A DNA stretch of 64,000 nt from Nitrospirota bacterium. GTDB lineage: Bacteria; Nitrospirota; Thermodesulfovibrionia; Thermodesulfovibrionales; Dissulfurispiraceae. Both the position numbers and the translations under genes were made by a program. Positions 27,501-35,773 of the stretch are shown here, piece after piece (position 1 is the first letter of the stretch; each line of letters starts with the position of its first letter). The stretch covers positions 124,001 through 188,000 of the forward strand of contig JBFMHE010000003.1 in the NCBI GenBank assembly GCA_040752355.1, given 5' to 3'. Under the pieces are notes generated by a model. That model did not search any database, was not told the DNA's origin, and saw nothing but the letters and a program-made list of their open reading frames with translations.

Positions 27501-30500
27501 ACACCCGGGACTCACTGGCCGCGAAGGTGCTGGATATCCAGACCTCGGACCAAACGGACAAGAAGGGACTTCTTCTTATCTCCCTTCAGGAGCTTTTCAC
27601 GCTCACTCCGGAGCAGCTGAAGAACGAGCTGCTGCCGGCCTTCTCCTCAGTCGACATCAACGGCGCCGGCATAGCGAAGGCGCTGAACGCCGCCTTCACC
27701 AACGGGAGGCCTGACACGCCCGCGGACCTCGACGCCCTCGTCACCATGGTGCGGGAGCTCGAACGGGTCCAGCTGCTCTTCAAGATGCTCGAATTCGACG
27801 CCTCGGCCATTACCTGGTTCATCGGCCACAAGGAGGTCTTCGGCATCGCCGACCTGAAGAGCCTGAACGTGACCCATCTGCGCGCCGCAGCCGCGTACAG
27901 GACGCTGGCGGCGCTGGACAGGGAGCGGGGGAGCGGCCTCAGGGCCGCGCTTGAAGATTATCAGGCAACCCACCACTTCTCCGCCGGTGCGGGAGACTTT
28001 CTTGCCGGCCTGCTGGGCCGGCCCCCGGCGCTGATCAAATCCGTCGCTGCAGCTCTTCCCTTGCCGGCCACCGCTCTCATGGCGTATCAACAGATCCTCG
28101 ATCTGCTGCAGCTCTGCCGGAAGCTCGGCATCGAGGGGCCCTCGCTGGTCAAACTCAAGGCAACCGACTATGCGGGGTTGAAGGTGGCCCGCGACATCGC
28201 CCTCGGGGCCTTCGCCTCCAAGTACGCCGATGAGGGGGAGCGCAGGACCAAGCTCGAGCCCTACGGCGACCGGATCAACACGCTGAAGCGGGATGCGCTA
28301 TGCGCGTATATCCTGGGCCGGAGCGACGCCTTCAAATTCAGGGACCGCTCGGACCTCTACGGCTTCTTTCTCCTCGATGTCGAGATGAGCGGCTGCTTCC
28401 GTACCTCCCGGCTGGTGGCGGCCATCGGCAGCCTGCAGCTCTATGTCCACCGCTGCCTCATCAATCTCGAACAGTCGGACCTCACGCTGAACCCGGCCAT
28501 CCACAACCTCAAGGTCAATCCCACCCTGATCCCCGTCGGCGAGTGGGAATGGCGCAAGAACTATCGGGTGTGGGAGGCGAACCGGAAGGTCTTCCTCTAC
28601 CCTGAACTGTATATCGATCCCGCCCTCCGGGACAACAAGACGCACCTCTTCAGGGAGCTCGAAGAGGAACTGCTCCAGGAGAAGATATCCCAGGAGAGCG
28701 CCGAGGCCGCCTACAAGAAGTATCTCGCCCAGTTCGCCGACCTGACGCGGCTCCGGTACGCCGGGGCCTGCTATCACAGCGTCTACGAGCCGACCACCGT
28801 CGATCTTTCCAAGGAAGGCCTCGTCATCAAGGCGGTCGCGGGGGCCGGTGAAACGAACGAAAGCTGTTATTACCTTTTTGCCCGGACCAACGTCCATCCT
28901 TACCAATACTACTACCGCACCTACAACCACTACAAGAAGGTGTGGGGCAACTGGGAGAAGCTCGACCTCGTCATCGAGGCCGCCGAGATCTCGGCCCTGT
29001 TCCACCGGGGCAGGCTCTCTCTCTATTGGACCGAGGTGACCCGCAAGGAGATGAGCAGCGTCAAGAACGGTAATGCCGAGGGCGACAGCGCCCTGTTCAA
29101 GGTCTACGTCAAGTATTCGTTCCTGAACGAGCACGGGAAGTGGAACGCTCCCCAGCGGCTCTACCTCGGCTTCACCCATGCCGAGGAACGGAAGATCTTC
29201 GAGCGGGTGCAGTACACGTATCCCTCCAACGAAAAGGAGCGGGACCGGAAGCACGACGCCGTGTTCGAGAGCTACGAACAGAAGGTGTTCCGGAAACCCT
29301 ATGCGCTGCTGAGCGGCAGCACGGACCGGCCGGTGAGCCTGTTCCACATCTGGTCCCAGAACCGCGGGGTGCAGCAGGTCAGATACTGGACCGACGACTA
29401 TACCTACGCGCACCCCTTGATCGAGATACGCGTCCCGGCAGCGGAGTTCATCGTGACCAACGATCAGTTCAACCTGACGAAACAGGTGACGTTCTCCATG
29501 AAGATCAACTTCGGCACCTGGACCTTTGCCGCCTCCTTCGCAGGCACCCTGATCCTTCAGAACGCATCGAGCTGTGTGCTCACTATGGAGAAAACAGTCG
29601 TGCAAGCGGGTACCATCTCTATCACCATCAATGAGTTCAGCCTGCCGGTGCCGGTGCATGCCGCGACCCTCCCGGTGCAGATCAAGGTGTCAAAAGCCGG
29701 CCTGTCGCTCGCCAGGAACGAAATCGACGGGGTGGCGCCGGCGGACCTCATGAATGCGACGGGCGACCTGACCGGCAGTGCGGTCTTCTTCCTGAAAAAG
29801 GAATACGACGTGGCTTTCAGCGAGAGCGGCTATTTCATCCGCTACGTCGAGGACGGAAGCGAAGACTTTACGGAGCGTGAACGGAAGCTGCAGCAGGCCG
29901 GCAGCGGGGAGGGCCTCCTCTCCATCGATACTGAAGGCTCTCTGGAGGCGGTGCCCCTGACAACGGTGCTTACCGACGAGCTGAGCTCGATACTCTTCGA
30001 CGAGGGCGTAGAGAGTTTCCTCTCCCTGCGGACCCAGCTCCTGACCCTCCCCAGCGGGCAGCAGCTCGACTTCGACGGTCCCTACGGAGCGCACTATTGG
30101 GAGCTGTTCTTCCATATCCCGTTCCTCATCGCCCATCACCTCAACGCCAACCAGAAGTTCAAGGAGGCCAAGTGGTGGTACGAACGGATATTCAACCCCA
30201 CCGGCGACGAGACGCCCGCCGATGCACGGCCCACGGACCACAACTGGCAGTTCCGCCGGTTCAGGGGACTGACCATCGAGAAGCTCAAGGCGGTCCTCAC
30301 CGATGAGCAGGCCCTCGAGGCCTACCGGGAGGACCCCTTCAATCCCCACGCCATCGCCCGCTTGCGCCTTAACGCCTACCAGAAGGCCATCGTGATGAAG
30401 TACATCGATAACCTCATCGACTGGGGCGACCATCTCTTCGCCCAGGACACGCGCGAATCCATTAACGAGGCTGAGATGCTCTACCAGATGGCGGCAGATA

Positions 30501-33094
30501 TCCTGGGCAGCAGACCGGTCAAACGGGGGGCCTGCAAGACCGCCCTTGAAAAGGACCTCACCTATGAACGTATCGCCCCCGGAATCGGGGCGGGGACGGA
30601 GTTCCTCATCACCCTCGAGAACGTTTACAGCAGGACAAAGAAGATCAAGGAAGTCGAGACAGGAGTGATCAAGCCGTCGAAGCGCCTGCGCTCGCTGCTC
30701 GGTGGAGAGGAGCCCACGACCCTGGCCGCCGTGGCCGAGGCTGTGGGCAGCGCGAAATACAGCGGGATGTTCGTTGCCGGCAACGCGCCTGCTGCTCCTG
30801 CGGCGAAGGATGACGGGAAGAAACGCAAGGTCACAAAGCACGAGTACAAGGTCAAGGCGAAGCAGCGGGCAAAGGAGAAGGTGAAGCGCTGGGCAGACGA
30901 GGAGAAGTTCAAGGATAAGATCAAGACCAAGCCTCCCAAACGGCGTCCGGGCTCGGAACTTGTCAAGCAGAGCGCGCTTGCCTTCTGCGTGCCCCAGAAC
31001 AAGGAACTGCTGAAGTATTGGGACCGTGTCGAGGACCGGCTCTTCAAGATTCGCCACTGCATGAACATCAAAGGCATCAGGCGGAGCCTGTCCCTCTTCC
31101 AGCCGCCGATCGACCCCATGCTGCTCGTCAAGGCGCGGGCCGCCGGACTGAGCCTCGAAGATATCGGCGCCCTTCTGACTGCTGCCGGAGCGATTCCTCC
31201 GTACCGGTTCAGTTTCCTCGTCGAGAAGGCCAGGCTTGTTGCCCAGACGGTCCAGAGTTTCGGCTCGGCGCTTCTCAGCGCCCTCGAGAAAAAGGACAAC
31301 GAGGAGCTTGTACTGCTCAAATCGGTCCATGAGCGGACCATCCTCAAGATGACCCGGGACATCAAGAAGCGGCAGCTCGCCGAGAGCCGGTACCAGCTCA
31401 AGGCTCTGGAGGAGAGCATCGCCAACGTTCAGCAGCGCGCCGATTACTATCAGGGGCTTATCGACGGCGGACTGATCGGATGGGAGACGACCCAGCAGAT
31501 CGCGACCCATACGGCATCGGGACTCGAAACCGCTGCCGCGATCCAGAAACTCATTGGAGGGATCCTCTTTCTGATTCCGCAGCTGGGGAGTCCCTTCGCC
31601 ATGAAGTACGGAGGGTCGGAGCTGGGCAACAGCGCCCAGGCCTTCGGCGAGATGATGCGGAGCACCGCCGCCATCGCCCACGCCGTCGCCGCCTCCGCCG
31701 GCCTCGAGGCGGGGTATCAGCGCCGCGAACAGGAGTGGAAGCAGCAGCTCAAGGTCGCCCAGGCGGAGCTCAGGCAGCTGGAGCAGCAGCGGCTGGCAGC
31801 TGAGGTGAGGACGCTGATCGCTGAACGGGACCTGGAGGTTCACGAAACGTCGATGGAGCAGGCCGCCGAGTTGCATGACTTCTACCGCGACAAATTCACG
31901 AGTCTCGGTCTGTACAACTACCTGGCGTCAACGCTGAACCGGCTCTACCGCCAGGCCTACGAGGCTGCCTACGACATGGCGAAACTGGCGGAGCGGGCCT
32001 GCCGGTTCGAGCTGGACGAAACGGAGACCTATATTGCCAACGACAACTGGCAGTACGACCGGGCGGGCCTCCTTGCCGGCGAGCGGCTGATGCTCCAGCT
32101 GCATAAGCTGGAACAGGCCTATATTGAGAAGAATGTCCGCATCCCCGAGATATCACAATCCTTTTCGCTTGCGCTGCTTGACCCCCTCGAACTGGTCAAG
32201 CTCCGGCAGACGGGCGCCTGCACCATACGGATCCCCGAGATCGCCTTCGAACTGCTCTACCCGGGCCACTACAAACGGCTGATCAAGTCGGTCAGGATAA
32301 CGATCCCCTGTGTGGTCGGTCCCTACACCAACGTGAGCGCGCGGCTGACGCTGCTCAAAGGGGAGGTGGAACCCGACGACAAGGCCGCCCTGACGGAAGT
32401 GTCTGTGGGGAAAAACACCTCCATTGCCACGAGCGGCGGCCTCAACGACGCCGGCATGTTCGAGTTCTCATTCAGGGACGAGCGGTATCTGCCGTTCGAG
32501 GGCGGCGGCGCGATCAGCGAGTGGAGTCTGGAGCTGCCTTCCGCGATCAGGTCCTTCAACTACGATACGATTGCGGATGTGGTAATGCACATCAGCTATA
32601 CGGCCCGCGAGGGCGACCGGACTGCCGCCGAAACCGCTCTGGCCGCGGCAGTGACGAATTACGCCGCGGCGAAGGGACTCTTCCGCCTCTTCAGCATGAA
32701 GCATGAGTTCCCCGCAGCTTTCAGCCAGCTTGTAGAGGGAGGGGCAGCGCAGAAGACCGAGGTCACTCTTGGGGCGCAGCACTTCCCGTACCTCTTCGGC
32801 GACAAGCCCCTGGCGCTCCTCCAGACAAAGATCTATCTGAAGCCGAAGAGGGGGAAGACGGTTGCAGCTCCGGCGGCGCTCAAGATGGGCACTGTTGCCG
32901 TAGCCTGGGATGCCGGGGAGGACATTGCGATGACCGGCAGCGCAGGGGAGAAAGATAAGCTGAAGGGCGGCGCCGTGGCGCTCCAGGGCTCTCCCCTGCA
33001 GAAGTGGAGTATCGACGCCGGCGACAACGGACTGGATAAAGACGCGGTGGAGGATATCCTGGTCCTCATGAAGTACAAGGTCACGGGCATCTAG
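24596..33094 (+). CDS. Tc toxin A subunit (TcA/TcdA-like pore and receptor-binding component)
   Basis: A 2832-residue TcA, longer than the usual ~2500. TcA forms the pentameric bell with a syringe channel that docks the B-C cocoon and injects the toxin. Visible landmarks are the VRP1-type segment CDCEDCRSVLGPAAYFTDL (~500), the neuraminidase-like segment WRKNYRVWEANRKVFLYPE (~1315-1335), WWYERIFNPTGDE (~1860), LFKIRHCMNIKG (~2145) and the C-terminal TcB-binding beta region (FSLALLDPLELVKLRQTGAC, ~2520; FEGGGAISEWSLELP). A Lys-rich charged insert lies at ~2065-2120. A strong GGAGGAGAG ribosome binding site fixes the start. It follows the B-C gene by 78 nt, so the operon is BC-A with no regulator, chitinase or lysis gene beside it. 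Confidence 0.93.
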   Translation: MGDAAFILKPGLSNKRVAEVAESRKEEAKYVAARLNERLKSAVAEAVGPDRPGLARLIETASLDYRKVKESDLHTVIREKLLAGAERNPALKAEAEEALKALETAPSIPIGTLLNLDSPLKDHPLLAADYRKEKLLRSAELLGLKETQAAKLAAKDIVLEDLNDAIIDSLVTEKVITAKQKKELQLISDLSRLGGENFELINALKAGGASSVEDFIAWESADWLTLIKGKKVTIPANEESAGSYAENLREGIEQAYPTPYFLNRIIKSSYEAELKTLDNLAVLERLNPSLGLGTRAPEEMEWTGIAADARAKLEQERERLARFANTYRYLDIQTVADDRKLTAAQRKEIIGKRLAALDTFYKNNPGLDLEVTDFLDKRTKLNWAGIDEAERPRVKRQMMAFQRTMELAGDAASRQKLLGTGLDAAVSVAGMTEGDFLKLTGLALEKGREVYKKALGISDATAHFMEAFRDAEFGLFRMMGVTNQGSLVNDLRDLEGYEDLFGRQDFCDCEDCRSVLGPAAYFTDLMYFVQEHVSKKVFLPGHAQHPLYLRNRRPDLWKLPLTCANTTTELPYLTVVNEVLEQYLKQAAGAADAYDLLRNADVSCALPFTLPLEELRTYLKHFELSLFDIYRALKEPAAKLRREKLQLSEEELALVKTPAPGQVRRRFGNRALDRFPVKDFVRMAGIRREELDDLLGIAFLPEVAKVSVALEQLSNDIQDYDEVLKDLTEARLDLIHRFLRLWEKTGWTIKELDLILNALKAAGLAHTLESNDAAGSPEILRVADTVLMREALELSAEELASLVYQIPDKPFGDSRTSFYDRLFDREKIFGVAAVAPDGTRTYNQTAVLPADRSLDKITTLLLAGLGISESDLGTLFSLLNINRAVDVNIDRALLSRLYRQARIAKGLGWTIEEYGAVLRLAGSGAEASSPDDVLKLVAFREWLQPSPFGVAELKLILLGEESASLHYQNTRDSLAAKVLDIQTSDQTDKKGLLLISLQELFTLTPEQLKNELLPAFSSVDINGAGIAKALNAAFTNGRPDTPADLDALVTMVRELERVQLLFKMLEFDASAITWFIGHKEVFGIADLKSLNVTHLRAAAAYRTLAALDRERGSGLRAALEDYQATHHFSAGAGDFLAGLLGRPPALIKSVAAALPLPATALMAYQQILDLLQLCRKLGIEGPSLVKLKATDYAGLKVARDIALGAFASKYADEGERRTKLEPYGDRINTLKRDALCAYILGRSDAFKFRDRSDLYGFFLLDVEMSGCFRTSRLVAAIGSLQLYVHRCLINLEQSDLTLNPAIHNLKVNPTLIPVGEWEWRKNYRVWEANRKVFLYPELYIDPALRDNKTHLFRELEEELLQEKISQESAEAAYKKYLAQFADLTRLRYAGACYHSVYEPTTVDLSKEGLVIKAVAGAGETNESCYYLFARTNVHPYQYYYRTYNHYKKVWGNWEKLDLVIEAAEISALFHRGRLSLYWTEVTRKEMSSVKNGNAEGDSALFKVYVKYSFLNEHGKWNAPQRLYLGFTHAEERKIFERVQYTYPSNEKERDRKHDAVFESYEQKVFRKPYALLSGSTDRPVSLFHIWSQNRGVQQVRYWTDDYTYAHPLIEIRVPAAEFIVTNDQFNLTKQVTFSMKINFGTWTFAASFAGTLILQNASSCVLTMEKTVVQAGTISITINEFSLPVPVHAATLPVQIKVSKAGLSLARNEIDGVAPADLMNATGDLTGSAVFFLKKEYDVAFSESGYFIRYVEDGSEDFTERERKLQQAGSGEGLLSIDTEGSLEAVPLTTVLTDELSSILFDEGVESFLSLRTQLLTLPSGQQLDFDGPYGAHYWELFFHIPFLIAHHLNANQKFKEAKWWYERIFNPTGDETPADARPTDHNWQFRRFRGLTIEKLKAVLTDEQALEAYREDPFNPHAIARLRLNAYQKAIVMKYIDNLIDWGDHLFAQDTRESINEAEMLYQMAADILGSRPVKRGACKTALEKDLTYERIAPGIGAGTEFLITLENVYSRTKKIKEVETGVIKPSKRLRSLLGGEEPTTLAAVAEAVGSAKYSGMFVAGNAPAAPAAKDDGKKRKVTKHEYKVKAKQRAKEKVKRWADEEKFKDKIKTKPPKRRPGSELVKQSALAFCVPQNKELLKYWDRVEDRLFKIRHCMNIKGIRRSLSLFQPPIDPMLLVKARAAGLSLEDIGALLTAAGAIPPYRFSFLVEKARLVAQTVQSFGSALLSALEKKDNEELVLLKSVHERTILKMTRDIKKRQLAESRYQLKALEESIANVQQRADYYQGLIDGGLIGWETTQQIATHTASGLETAAAIQKLIGGILFLIPQLGSPFAMKYGGSELGNSAQAFGEMMRSTAAIAHAVAASAGLEAGYQRREQEWKQQLKVAQAELRQLEQQRLAAEVRTLIAERDLEVHETSMEQAAELHDFYRDKFTSLGLYNYLASTLNRLYRQAYEAAYDMAKLAERACRFELDETETYIANDNWQYDRAGLLAGERLMLQLHKLEQAYIEKNVRIPEISQSFSLALLDPLELVKLRQTGACTIRIPEIAFELLYPGHYKRLIKSVRITIPCVVGPYTNVSARLTLLKGEVEPDDKAALTEVSVGKNTSIATSGGLNDAGMFEFSFRDERYLPFEGGGAISEWSLELPSAIRSFNYDTIADVVMHISYTAREGDRTAAETALAAAVTNYAAAKGLFRLFSMKHEFPAAFSQLVEGGAAQKTEVTLGAQHFPYLFGDKPLALLQTKIYLKPKRGKTVAAPAALKMGTVAVAWDAGEDIAMTGSAGEKDKLKGGAVALQGSPLQKWSIDAGDNGLDKDAVEDILVLMKYKVTGI

Positions 33095-33113
33095 CAGTCT
33101 GAAGAAAAATGAA

Positions 33114-33138
33114 AGGGGCTGCTTCCTCAGCAGCCCCT
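33114..33138 (-). terminator. rho-independent terminator of the tRNA operon (also faces TcA)
   Basis: A 10-bp perfect stem (AGGGGCTGCT / AGCAGCCCCT, 33114-33123 with 33129-33138) and 5-nt loop. On the minus strand it is followed by a U-rich tail (TTTCATTTTTC), so it mainly ends the tRNA transcript. On the plus strand it may also stop Tc transcripts. Confidence 0.8.
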
Positions 33139-33149
33139 GATGTTGTGAG

Positions 33150-33224
33150 CGTCCCCATGGGGATTCGAACCCCAGTTACCGCCGTGAAAGGGCGATGTCC
33201 TAGGCCGGGCTAGACGATGGGGAC
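33150..33224 (-). tRNA. tRNA-Glu (UUC)
   Basis: A complete cloverleaf on the minus strand: acceptor GTCCCCA/TGGGGAC, anticodon stem CGCC/GGCG with loop CTTTCAC (anticodon TTC), T arm GGGG-TTCGAAT-CCCC and discriminator G. CCA is not encoded. It lies 56 nt downstream of tRNA-Lys in the same transcript. Confidence 0.97.
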
Positions 33225-33280
33225 ATCTAAAAACCGTAACGCGTGCCACCCGCTACGCGCTACCGGTCACGATCGTACCA

Positions 33281-33353
33281 TGAGCCGCGTTGGATTCGAA
33301 CCAACGACCCACGCCTTAAAAGGGCGTTGCTCTACCAGCTGAGCTAGCGGCCC
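33281..33353 (-). tRNA. tRNA-Lys (UUU)
   Basis: A complete cloverleaf on the minus strand: acceptor GGGCCGC/GCGGCTC with one G-U pair, D arm GCTCAGCTGGTAGAGC, anticodon stem ACGCC/GGCGT with loop CTTTTAA (anticodon TTT), T arm with GTTCGAATC and discriminator A. CCA is not encoded. A 7-bp leader hairpin (33358-33379) precedes its 5' end. Confidence 0.97.
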
Positions 33354-33395
33354 GGAACGCTGGGGCACGATACCCAGCGGAAAATTCGAATTAAT

Positions 33396-33425
33396 AATTT
33401 ACTATGCAGCATTGCTGTTTGTCAA
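33396..33425 (-). promoter_or_regulatory. promoter of the tRNA-Lys/tRNA-Glu operon
   Basis: On the minus strand TTGACA (33420-33425), an 18-nt spacer and TAAATT (33396-33401). Transcription would begin near 33389, about 36 nt before mature tRNA-Lys. The -35 is perfect. Confidence 0.65.
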
Positions 33426-33431
33426 CAACAT

Positions 33432-33636
33432 GATGCGTGAGGGAGAGGGGGCGGGGCATGGTACGCTCGACTCAACTGTACCCCAAAGATCATACGATCT
33501 TCGGGGACCCCGTTCTCGGTCGATGCGACCTCCGAGGAGGCTCGCCATTTATCAGATAAGGGGGACATCCTGTCCTCCTGCAAGCTCACCATCAAGCTCA
33601 CCATACCGCTCGCATACCATTCCCCGCCCCCTCTCC
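33432..33636. repeat. inverted-repeat element downstream of aconitase (22-bp arms)
   Basis: Arms 33432-33453 and 33615-33636 are G/C-run-rich and complementary with one mismatch, enclosing 161 nt. The loop contains a smaller hairpin (GTACCCC...GGGGAC, ~33478-33508) and a tandem copy of AAGCTCACCATC near 33592. A 60-codon minus-strand frame crosses it but has no ribosome binding site or recognisable family. It begins 22 nt past the aconitase stop. Its core is unlike the other hairpin elements of this window. Confidence 0.6.
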
Positions 33637-33658
33637 GGTACTTATTTTATTATAGGAC

Positions 33659-35596
33659 CTACGCGCTTTTCGTGTAGGGCAAAAGACCGCCTTTCAGGAT
33701 GAGGGCCCTCTCCCGCTCATTGAGAGGCGCGGCAGCCTCGAACACGTATCCCCTGGTCACGTTCTCCACCCTGAGATTCCGGCCGTTCTCCAGGAGCTCC
33801 TTCACCTCTCTGATGACGAGACGGTCTCCTCTTTCAATCCTATCATAGTCTCCCTCAGTGGTGAACAGGAGCGGCAGGATACCGAAATTGATCAGGTTCG
33901 CCCGGTGGATGCGGGCGAAGGACTTCGCGATGACCGCCTGCAGCCCGAGGTACATGGGAGCGAGCGCAGCATGCTCGCGCGACGACCCCTGCCCGTAATT
34001 CTCGCCGCCGACGACGATGCCGCCGCCCCTCGCCTTCGCCTCCTGGGCACGGCTGCTGAAGGTCTTGTCGATATTCTCGAAGACGAACTCGGAGATGGCG
34101 GGGATATTGGACCTGAAGGGCAGCACTTTCGAGCCCGCGGGCATTATATCATCGGTCGTGACATTGCTGCCGAGCTTGAGAAGCACCTCGGCCTCGATCG
34201 TCTCCCTCAAGGGCTCTTTTACGGGCACCTCTTTGATATTAGGGCCCTTGATGATCGCTGCGCCGCCGGTCTCCGCAACGGGCGGGATGATGAGATTATC
34301 GCTGATCGTGAACTGCTTGGGCTCTTTGACCATCGGGATATCGATACCGGCATCCCGGGGATCGACGATCTCGCCGTTGAGCGCCATTACCGCGCAGGCG
34401 ATGGGATTGGTCAGATAGACGAGGGCGTCTTTGGTGCCTGACCTCCCCTGGAAATTCCTGTTATACGACCGTATCGACACCTGTCCCGACCCCGGAGCGC
34501 CGCCCATGCCGATGCAGGGACCGCAGGACGATTCGAGCATCCGCGCGCCGGCGGCGATCATATCCGCCGTCAACCCCTCCCGCGAGAGCATTTCGTAGAC
34601 CTGCTTCGAGCCGGGATTGATCAGGAGGTTTACCTCGGGGGGAACCGTCCTGCCTTTCAGGATGGCGGCCACGGTCTTCATCGCCTGGTACGACGAGTTG
34701 GTGCAGCTGCCGATGCAGACCTGGTGCACCTTCTTGCCGGCGATCTCGCGGATAGCCGCGACCTTATCGGGGCTGTGCGGCTGGGCGATCATCGGCTCGA
34801 TGCTGTCCAGGTCGAGCACGATCACTTCATCGTACCGGGCGCCCTTGTCGGCTTTAAGCTCGATCCAGTCCTTTTCCCTCCCTTCGGACTTCAGAAAGGC
34901 GAGGGTCCGCTTGTCGCTGGGGAAGACGGAGGTCGTGGCGCCCAGTTCTGCACCCATATTGGTGATCGTGGCCCGCTCGGTGACGTTGAGGTCCGCTGCG
35001 CCGGGACCGCCGTACTCGATGATCTTGCCCACGCCCCCTTTCACCGTAAGCATTTTGAGGAGGGTGAGGATGACGTCCATCGCCGTTATGTGGGGCCGGG
35101 GGAGCTTCCCGGTCAGCTTCACCTGCACCACGTTGGGCATGGTGAGCTCGAAGGCGGCTCCTGCCATGACGGTCGCGGCCTCGAGGCCGCCGACGCCGAT
35201 GGCGATCATGCCCATGCCGCCCCCGGTAGGCGTATGGCTGTCCGTTCCGAGCGCTATTTTCCCGGGGGCGGCGAAGCGTTCGAGATGGACCTGATGGCAG
35301 ATGCCGTTGCCCGGCTTCGAGAAATAGGCGCCGAACTTCCGGGCAGCGGTCTGGAGAAAGAGGTGGTCGTCGGCATTCATGAAGTTGGACTGGAGCATAT
35401 TGTGGTCGACATAGGAGACCGCCAGGGGAACCCTGACCCGGTCTATGCCTATGGCCTCGAACTCCAGCCAGGTCATGGTGCCGGTGGCATCCTGGGTATA
35501 GACCTGGTCTACCCGCAGCCCGATCGGACTGCCCGGGGTGAGGTCTCCGTGAACCCTGTGCGAATCGAAGATCTTCTGAACAATATTCTTTCCCAT
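33659..35596 (-). CDS. aconitate hydratase
   Basis: A 645-residue [4Fe-4S] enzyme that interconverts citrate and isocitrate. Cluster cysteines lie in VCIGSCTNSSY (~295) and SSCGPCIGMGG (~353-363). Substrate-binding motifs include LGTDSHTPTGGG (~116-127) and the C-terminal swivel-domain segment GENYGQGSSREHAAL (~547-561). The length fits the ~640-660-residue single-chain form found in anaerobes and Nitrospirota, shorter than AcnA (~890) and related to LeuC plus LeuD joined. A good ribosome binding site (AGAGGAT) precedes the ATG. It is divergent from lysA across 177 bp. Confidence 0.94.
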   Translation of the reverse strand: MGKNIVQKIFDSHRVHGDLTPGSPIGLRVDQVYTQDATGTMTWLEFEAIGIDRVRVPLAVSYVDHNMLQSNFMNADDHLFLQTAARKFGAYFSKPGNGICHQVHLERFAAPGKIALGTDSHTPTGGGMGMIAIGVGGLEAATVMAGAAFELTMPNVVQVKLTGKLPRPHITAMDVILTLLKMLTVKGGVGKIIEYGGPGAADLNVTERATITNMGAELGATTSVFPSDKRTLAFLKSEGREKDWIELKADKGARYDEVIVLDLDSIEPMIAQPHSPDKVAAIREIAGKKVHQVCIGSCTNSSYQAMKTVAAILKGRTVPPEVNLLINPGSKQVYEMLSREGLTADMIAAGARMLESSCGPCIGMGGAPGSGQVSIRSYNRNFQGRSGTKDALVYLTNPIACAVMALNGEIVDPRDAGIDIPMVKEPKQFTISDNLIIPPVAETGGAAIIKGPNIKEVPVKEPLRETIEAEVLLKLGSNVTTDDIMPAGSKVLPFRSNIPAISEFVFENIDKTFSSRAQEAKARGGGIVVGGENYGQGSSREHAALAPMYLGLQAVIAKSFARIHRANLINFGILPLLFTTEGDYDRIERGDRLVIREVKELLENGRNLRVENVTRGYVFEAAAPLNERERALILKGGLLPYTKSA

Positions 35597-35773
35597 CGGT
35601 ATCCTCTTTCCCGGAAATCGGAACAGGACAAAAAGCGCCTTTTATGCTGAAAGTTTACTCCCGACTCCCGAATTCCGTGTATTTATGCGTATTTTCTTTG
35701 ACTTTAACCAGACTATTATGGTAAAAAAACAGATAAAAAATCAAACAAGTAAGGGCCAGGAAAAGAGGAGCAT

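Noticed and set aside
30820..30850. KKRKV in the TcA Lys-rich insert as a nuclear localisation signal
   Set aside because: TcA is a membrane pore component, and any Lys/Arg-rich linker will contain such a short match by chance.
29690..31876. Long minus-strand ORF antisense to TcA (also 21605-23419 and 25007-26893)
   Set aside because: Leu/Gly/Val/Arg-rich antisense shadows of the Tc genes without starts, domains or ribosome binding sites.
33422..33604. 60-codon minus-strand ORF in the repeat after aconitase
   Set aside because: It lies within an inverted-repeat element, has no ribosome binding site, and I recognise no family.
33592..33604. Tandem 12-mer as a possible CRISPR-like repeat
   Set aside because: Only two adjacent copies without spacers, and no cas genes in the window.
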